From CAZVLE01 sp964627855 (GTDB lineage Bacteria; Bacillota; Dethiobacteria; DTU022), in the NCBI GenBank assembly GCA_964627855.1, contig CAZVLE010000110.1:1-23665 (forward strand): a DNA stretch of 23,665 bases, written 5' to 3'. Within the stretch, counting starts at the first letter, position 1, and each line of letters starts with the position of its first letter. The position numbers were made by a program, and so were the translations under genes. Shown in pieces: positions 20,493-23,665 of this stretch. Under the pieces are notes generated by a model that had not been told where the DNA came from, made no database searches, and was given only the letters and a program-made list of their open reading frames with translations.

Positions 20493-21728
20493 ATGTTAGA
20501 TTACAGTCTGCAATGCAGTAAGTGCAATGGAGTACAAGAACTTTCTTCTGAGCCCCGCTGCTCAAACTGTGGAGGCGTGCTGCTGCTTCAACCCCATCTA
20601 ATGGAGAAGCGTTCTGAGCTAAATAAACTTTTCGACTTTAGAATCTCGGACATATGGAAATACCGGGAGCTTTTGCCTGTTAAATCTCATTCTTATAATG
20701 ATACCCTGCAAGAGGGTGGCACACCACTGCTTTTGACACCACTTTTAACTCACCAGCTTGAAATTCGTGAGTTGCAGATAAAAAATGAAACCGTTAACCC
20801 TACAGGCTCCTTCAAAGATCGTCAGGTGGCAGTGGGCCTGTCAGCAGCAAGTGGCCCTTCAGTAATTGCCGTTATTTCTTCCGGTAACGTTGCAGCAGCG
20901 GCAGCAGCTCAGGCAGCAAGACGAGGGATAAAATGCCTGGTTTTTGTACCAGCTACAGCCCCGCTGGGCAAACTTATTCAACCGGCAGCTTACGGAGCAC
21001 GTATCTGCCGCATCAAAAGCACTTCATCATCCCTGATCATGGAGCTCGTTGTAAAAGCATCAAAACTTAAAGGTTGGTGTCATCTATCCACTGCAGGCTG
21101 TTTTAATCCATTCAGCGTTGAAGGTTCTAAGACAATTGCTTATGAATTATATGAACAATACCGGGGAAACCTACCTGACTGGATTCTTGTACCAGTCGGT
21201 GGCGGTGGATTACTGGGTGGGTTATGGCGAGGTTTTCTTGATTTACAGGTACTGGGCCTGGCTCCTTTTTTACCTCGCCTGGCCGGAGTTCAGGCAGCTG
21301 GCTGCGCACCTTTGGTCAGAGCACTTGAAAAAAACCTGGATCCCGATACAGCAATGACCGAGCGCTGGAAAGAGCCCTGCACCATCGCAGGTGGGATTGC
21401 CGATGATGTTCTCTTTGATGCGCATCGCGTTTTACCCGCTATTCGCGACAGCGGTGGAACTGCTGTAGCAGTGACCGATCAATCAATCCTCGAAGCAATG
21501 CAGCTGCTGGCAGTCAAGGGAGGAATATTTGCCGAGCCTTCCGGGGCAGCTTCCCTGGCAGGTCTAATATCTCTTAGAAAAGCCGGGGTAATTGGGAAGC
21601 AAGAACGGGTATGCTGCCTTGTAACCGGAACCGGCTTAAAAGATACAGCTTCAGCTGAAACTATAACCGAACCGGTAGTAACAGCAGAGCCAAATCTGGA
21701 GGCAATAATTGAGGCTGCGACTATGTAA
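20493..21728 (+). CDS. Threonine synthase-like PLP-dependent enzyme with N-terminal zinc ribbon
   Basis: 411 residues, fold-type II PLP enzyme. A zinc ribbon (Cys8, Cys11, Cys23, Cys26 in QCSKCNG and RCSNCGG) precedes the catalytic domain, as in the threonine-synthase/ThrC-like group. The PLP lysine is Lys108 in NETVNPTGSFKDRQVA, the phosphate loop is VPVGGGGLLGGL, and AVISSGNVAAAAAAQAARRG is the SxGN region that holds substrate carboxylate and phosphate. FAEPSGAASLAGLISL near the end matches. Biosynthetic threonine synthase is possible, but with no hom or thrB nearby and with hydrolase neighbours a beta-elimination/replacement or deaminase role on a hydroxy- or phospho-amino acid is at least as likely. 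AAGGAG lies seven bases before ATG 20493. It is 31 bases after the deacylase. Confidence 0.85.
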   Translation: MLDYSLQCSKCNGVQELSSEPRCSNCGGVLLLQPHLMEKRSELNKLFDFRISDIWKYRELLPVKSHSYNDTLQEGGTPLLLTPLLTHQLEIRELQIKNETVNPTGSFKDRQVAVGLSAASGPSVIAVISSGNVAAAAAAQAARRGIKCLVFVPATAPLGKLIQPAAYGARICRIKSTSSSLIMELVVKASKLKGWCHLSTAGCFNPFSVEGSKTIAYELYEQYRGNLPDWILVPVGGGGLLGGLWRGFLDLQVLGLAPFLPRLAGVQAAGCAPLVRALEKNLDPDTAMTERWKEPCTIAGGIADDVLFDAHRVLPAIRDSGGTAVAVTDQSILEAMQLLAVKGGIFAEPSGAASLAGLISLRKAGVIGKQERVCCLVTGTGLKDTASAETITEPVVTAEPNLEAIIEAATM

Positions 21729-21733
21729 ACCAT

Positions 21734-21764
21734 TATCCTGTGACAAAGAAAATGCCACAGGATA
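21734..21764 (+). promoter_or_regulatory. Hairpin over the start of the ceramidase-like gene
   Basis: TATCCTGTG (21734-21742) and CACAGGATA (21756-21764) form a perfect 9-bp stem with a 13-base loop that contains the ATG (21752-21754). No T run follows, so it is not a terminator. A second small repeat GCAT/ATGC follows at about 21767-21778. It could limit initiation or mark an mRNA processing site between the genes. Confidence 0.45.
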
Positions 21765-23218
21765 GGCATATTCATGCAGGGGGTGTAATCAAGATCAGCG
21801 GTTTAATAGCAGGAACAGCGAAAATAGATATAACCCCGGATGAGCCAATCAGAATGGGCGGCTTTGGCCAACGTACCGGCCTTAGTAGAGGCATTGGCGA
21901 TCGGCTCTATTCCGGTGCTCTTTACTTATCGCAAGGCCCTAAAAGGCTTCTCTTCATAACCAGCGACTTAATCTGCATACCGGATAGTCTCGCCGAAGAA
22001 GCAACCGAGCTCATATGTCAACAAACTGGGCTTGACAGCTCTGCAATCTGCCTCACAGCTTCACACACTCATTCCGGTCCAGAATTAATGGAATACTTCA
22101 AGCCAACCGCTGCCGTTAAGCGTTACCGGAAAATGCTCCTGGAAAAGCTTGTCTTATTGGCAAATAATGCAGAGCAAAACTGTTTCCCTGCCCGAGCATC
22201 AGAAACCCGGGGGATTTTTTCCTCAACGATTAATCGCCGCACCAGCATACATGGAAATCCGGTAGACAATCGTCTCTTTGTCCTGGCCATTCACGAAATA
22301 AACCAAAACAAACCAAAGGCAATACTTTATGGTTGTGCCTGTCATCCTGTCTGTTTGGGCCACAACAACTACTTGATAAACGCTGATTTTCCTGGCCAGG
22401 CCCGCTTAATCCTTGAAAACAGATACCCCGATTGTCACGCCCACTTTTTCAATATGGCGGAAGGAAATCTCATACCTAATACCCGCCCTCCAGCAGATTC
22501 GCTTGATACACGCGGTTATTCCGGGGGAAGCAGTGAAGATGCAAAAATAATCGGCTCTGCCCTGGCTCAATCTGTGCTGGAAGCCCTTGGAAAAGCTTCT
22601 TGCCGGGAAACCCTTGAACTTGATTCTGTCATGGAAGATATTAAGGTAAACCCCAACTATTATCACCTGAGTGCAGATGAAACTATCGAAAAATTGACGG
22701 AAAATCAAAAGACTATTTCACAATACCTGGGAGAAGATTTCACCCGCTTTACACCGGAGGATTTAAGTCCGCTTGACAACCTCTGGGCTGACGCTTCAAA
22801 CCTGGTAGTTAAAAATAATATGAACAAAAAAGAAATGCAGCATCTGATGGCAGCAGTCTGCCGTTATTTCGTCTTTTTAAACCGTCTTTTTAATCCGTCC
22901 ATGCAACAACCTATATCAGTAAAAGTACAGCTGATCCGGATGGGCGAAAGCCTGTTGCTGGCTTTGCCTGGAGAAGTACTCGTTGAAGCTGCTTTTGCCT
23001 GGCGGAAACTGGCCGGTGAAAAAGCCTACATTGCCAGCCTGGCTAATGGTTACTTAGGTTATCTTCCTCATAGTGACAATTATTGCGAGACAGAATGGGA
23101 AAATAAATACGAAACTATTATGAGCGCCCTGGAACCTGATGCGATGACAAAAATTATAGCAGTGGCTGAAAGAATGCGGAATAGACTTTTCAACACCTCT
23201 AAAGTGGAGCGATCTTAA
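21752..23218 (+). CDS. Neutral/alkaline ceramidase-fold zinc hydrolase (N-terminal-domain family), variant nucleophile loop
   Basis: 488 residues from ATG 21752; GTG 21740 adds four residues. Neither start has a Shine-Dalgarno, and both lie within a hairpin. The opening IAGTAKIDITPDEPIRMGGF and LFITSDLICIPD are typical of the family. Zinc ligands of bacterial neutral ceramidase are recognisable: ASHTHSGPE (His105, His107), CACHPVCLGH (His198), LLALPGEVLVEAA (Glu) and NGYLGYLPHSDNY (Tyr). The loop that carries the nucleophilic Ser in true ceramidases (GDxSPN) reads MAEGNLIPNTR, with Ile241 at the Ser position, so ceramide hydrolysis by the known mechanism is unlikely. No signal peptide is present, so it works in the cytosol, unlike secreted ceramidases. 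It ends the GntR-controlled operon, 23 bases after the PLP enzyme. An amidase/esterase on an imported small molecule is a reasonable guess. Confidence 0.82.
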   Translation: MPQDRHIHAGGVIKISGLIAGTAKIDITPDEPIRMGGFGQRTGLSRGIGDRLYSGALYLSQGPKRLLFITSDLICIPDSLAEEATELICQQTGLDSSAICLTASHTHSGPELMEYFKPTAAVKRYRKMLLEKLVLLANNAEQNCFPARASETRGIFSSTINRRTSIHGNPVDNRLFVLAIHEINQNKPKAILYGCACHPVCLGHNNYLINADFPGQARLILENRYPDCHAHFFNMAEGNLIPNTRPPADSLDTRGYSGGSSEDAKIIGSALAQSVLEALGKASCRETLELDSVMEDIKVNPNYYHLSADETIEKLTENQKTISQYLGEDFTRFTPEDLSPLDNLWADASNLVVKNNMNKKEMQHLMAAVCRYFVFLNRLFNPSMQQPISVKVQLIRMGESLLLALPGEVLVEAAFAWRKLAGEKAYIASLANGYLGYLPHSDNYCETEWENKYETIMSALEPDAMTKIIAVAERMRNRLFNTSKVERS

Positions 23219-23311
23219 TTTGAAAGCGCCTGGCTTTTAGTTGAACTTGCCATTATTGTAATGGCAGTGATCACCCTGAGGGAACTAAGATTAATCAATC
23301 GAACCCAGTAA
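23219..23311 (+). other. Short open frame with one hydrophobic helix, no start codon
   Basis: Directly after the hydrolase stop and in the same frame, 30 codons encode ESAWLLVELAIIVMAVITLR followed by ELRLINRTQ and TAA. This looks like the end of a small membrane protein but there is no plausible start or ribosome binding site. It is most likely a remnant or chance. Confidence 0.2.
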
Positions 23312-23338
23312 GCCTAAGAGCTACACAATCCCTCGTGA

Positions 23339-23665
23339 TCAATATTCTCTGGCGGCCAGTTTCCCTGCACTTTCAATGCCAATCCAGTAAACCTCAATAT
23401 TTCTACCGATTAGATCGCTGTTGATGTAGAAGGGTTTGCCTACCAGGTCAACTTCAATATACCTATCAAGATTATTAGGAGTACCTGCATTCACGGCAGG
23501 TATGATGAACCTACCTGCTCATGATGCTCGCTCGGTATAGCTGAGATTGTATGCTTCAGTTTGATTGCTTATGACTTCCATAGCCTCACCAGTTATGCTA
23601 ATACCGGGGGCTTCAGTGACACTATAGTTTTCAGGCTGAGAGTCTGCACATCCGGACAGGAAAAA
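23339..23665 (-). CDS. Lipoprotein of unknown function with an in-frame TGA, N-terminus beyond the window (recoded selenoprotein or pseudogene)
   Basis: The minus-strand frame enters the window as FFLSGCADS, a lipobox (LSGC) at the end of a signal peptide. It continues as QPENYSVTEAPGISITGEAM, EVISNQTEAYNLSYTERAS, then TGA (23521-23519), then AGRFIIPAVNAGTPNNLDRY, IEVDLVGKPFYINSDLIGRN, IEVYWIGIESAGKLAAREY and a final TGA (23341-23339). Frame and protein character are the same on both sides of the first TGA, so it is a single nonsense substitution or a recoded codon, not a frameshift. The mature part, about 100 residues, is predicted to be beta-rich and extracytoplasmic; the family is not recognised. 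No cysteine-containing homologue is known to me, so selenocysteine is less certain than for the CMD gene, but a hairpin of suitable geometry follows the codon. Confidence 0.55.
23482..23518 (-). repeat. Alternating inverted 7-mers after the in-frame TGA, SECIS-like
   Basis: On the minus strand GCAGGTA (23518-23512), TACCTGC (23502-23496) and GCAGGTA (23488-23482) alternate, giving two mutually exclusive 7-bp hairpins. The second has a CGTGAAT loop starting 23 bases after TGA, with G as second base, which meets published bacterial SECIS spacing. The first, with a loop only 7 bases after TGA, does not. Confidence 0.4.

Noticed and set aside
1..23665. CRISPR array, rRNA or tRNA genes, prophage
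   Set aside because: No regularly spaced repeats, no rRNA-like or cloverleaf sequence and no phage structural or integrase genes were seen on either strand.

Overview
The window looks like chromosomal DNA from an anaerobic Bacillota, probably a Clostridia-type or Peptococcaceae-like lineage. The reasons are consensus sigma-A promoters (TTGACA, 17 bp, TATAAT), strong AGGAGG ribosome binding sites, several TTG and GTG starts, a Feo ferrous-iron system, a pyrrolysine-type radical SAM enzyme and at least one probable selenoprotein. Assignment to a genus is not possible from the sequence alone.

Layout. 1-345 (minus) is the N-terminal part of a TetR regulator with its own promoter and a perfect 16-bp operator. 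483-1746 is an AT-rich toxin-antitoxin pair: a HTH-Panacea (DUF4065) antitoxin and a RelE/ParE-like toxin behind a consensus promoter. 1747-2030 holds only degenerate, IS-like repeat sequence. 2031-3531 (minus) has two SRPBCC lipid-binding-fold genes with a terminator, preceded by a 103-residue carboxymuconolactone-decarboxylase/AhpD-like gene. That gene is interrupted by TGA exactly at the second cysteine of its CxxC motif and has a SECIS-like hairpin just downstream, so it is probably a CxxU selenoprotein. 3773-8002 is a run of single genes: DUF1989, BtrH-like acyltransferase, pirin, DUF2284 and a Pr6Pr membrane protein, followed by the tail of a lost methyltransferase. 8267-9343 is pylB (3-methylornithine synthase) without pylC, pylD, pylS or pylT nearby. 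9585-11552 is a membrane-anchored clostripain-family protease. 11676-14378 (minus) is a two-gene operon: zinc alcohol dehydrogenase, then an acetolactate-synthase-like ThDP enzyme.

14594-17222 is an iron-uptake operon: DtxR-type regulator, feoA, feoB, with an operator-like inverted repeat directly after the -10 box. 17437-23218 is a catabolic-looking unit. A FadR-type GntR regulator is followed by a promoter whose spacer carries a CTGTCAGACAG operator. After that come a GPH sugar/cation symporter, a LmbE-type de-N-acylase, a threonine-synthase-like PLP enzyme and a neutral-ceramidase-fold zinc hydrolase. Together they suggest uptake and deacylation of a small N-acylated (amino sugar or amino acid) compound, but the substrate is unknown. 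Both hydrolases deviate at an active-site position. The window ends in a partial lipoprotein gene (minus), also interrupted in frame by TGA and also followed by a hairpin of bacterial SECIS geometry.

Most notable: the CxxU candidate at 3220-3531; the second in-frame TGA at 23519-23521; a perfect intrinsic terminator inside the GntR coding sequence (17751-17782); the orphan pylB; and the four-gene uptake/deacylation cluster.
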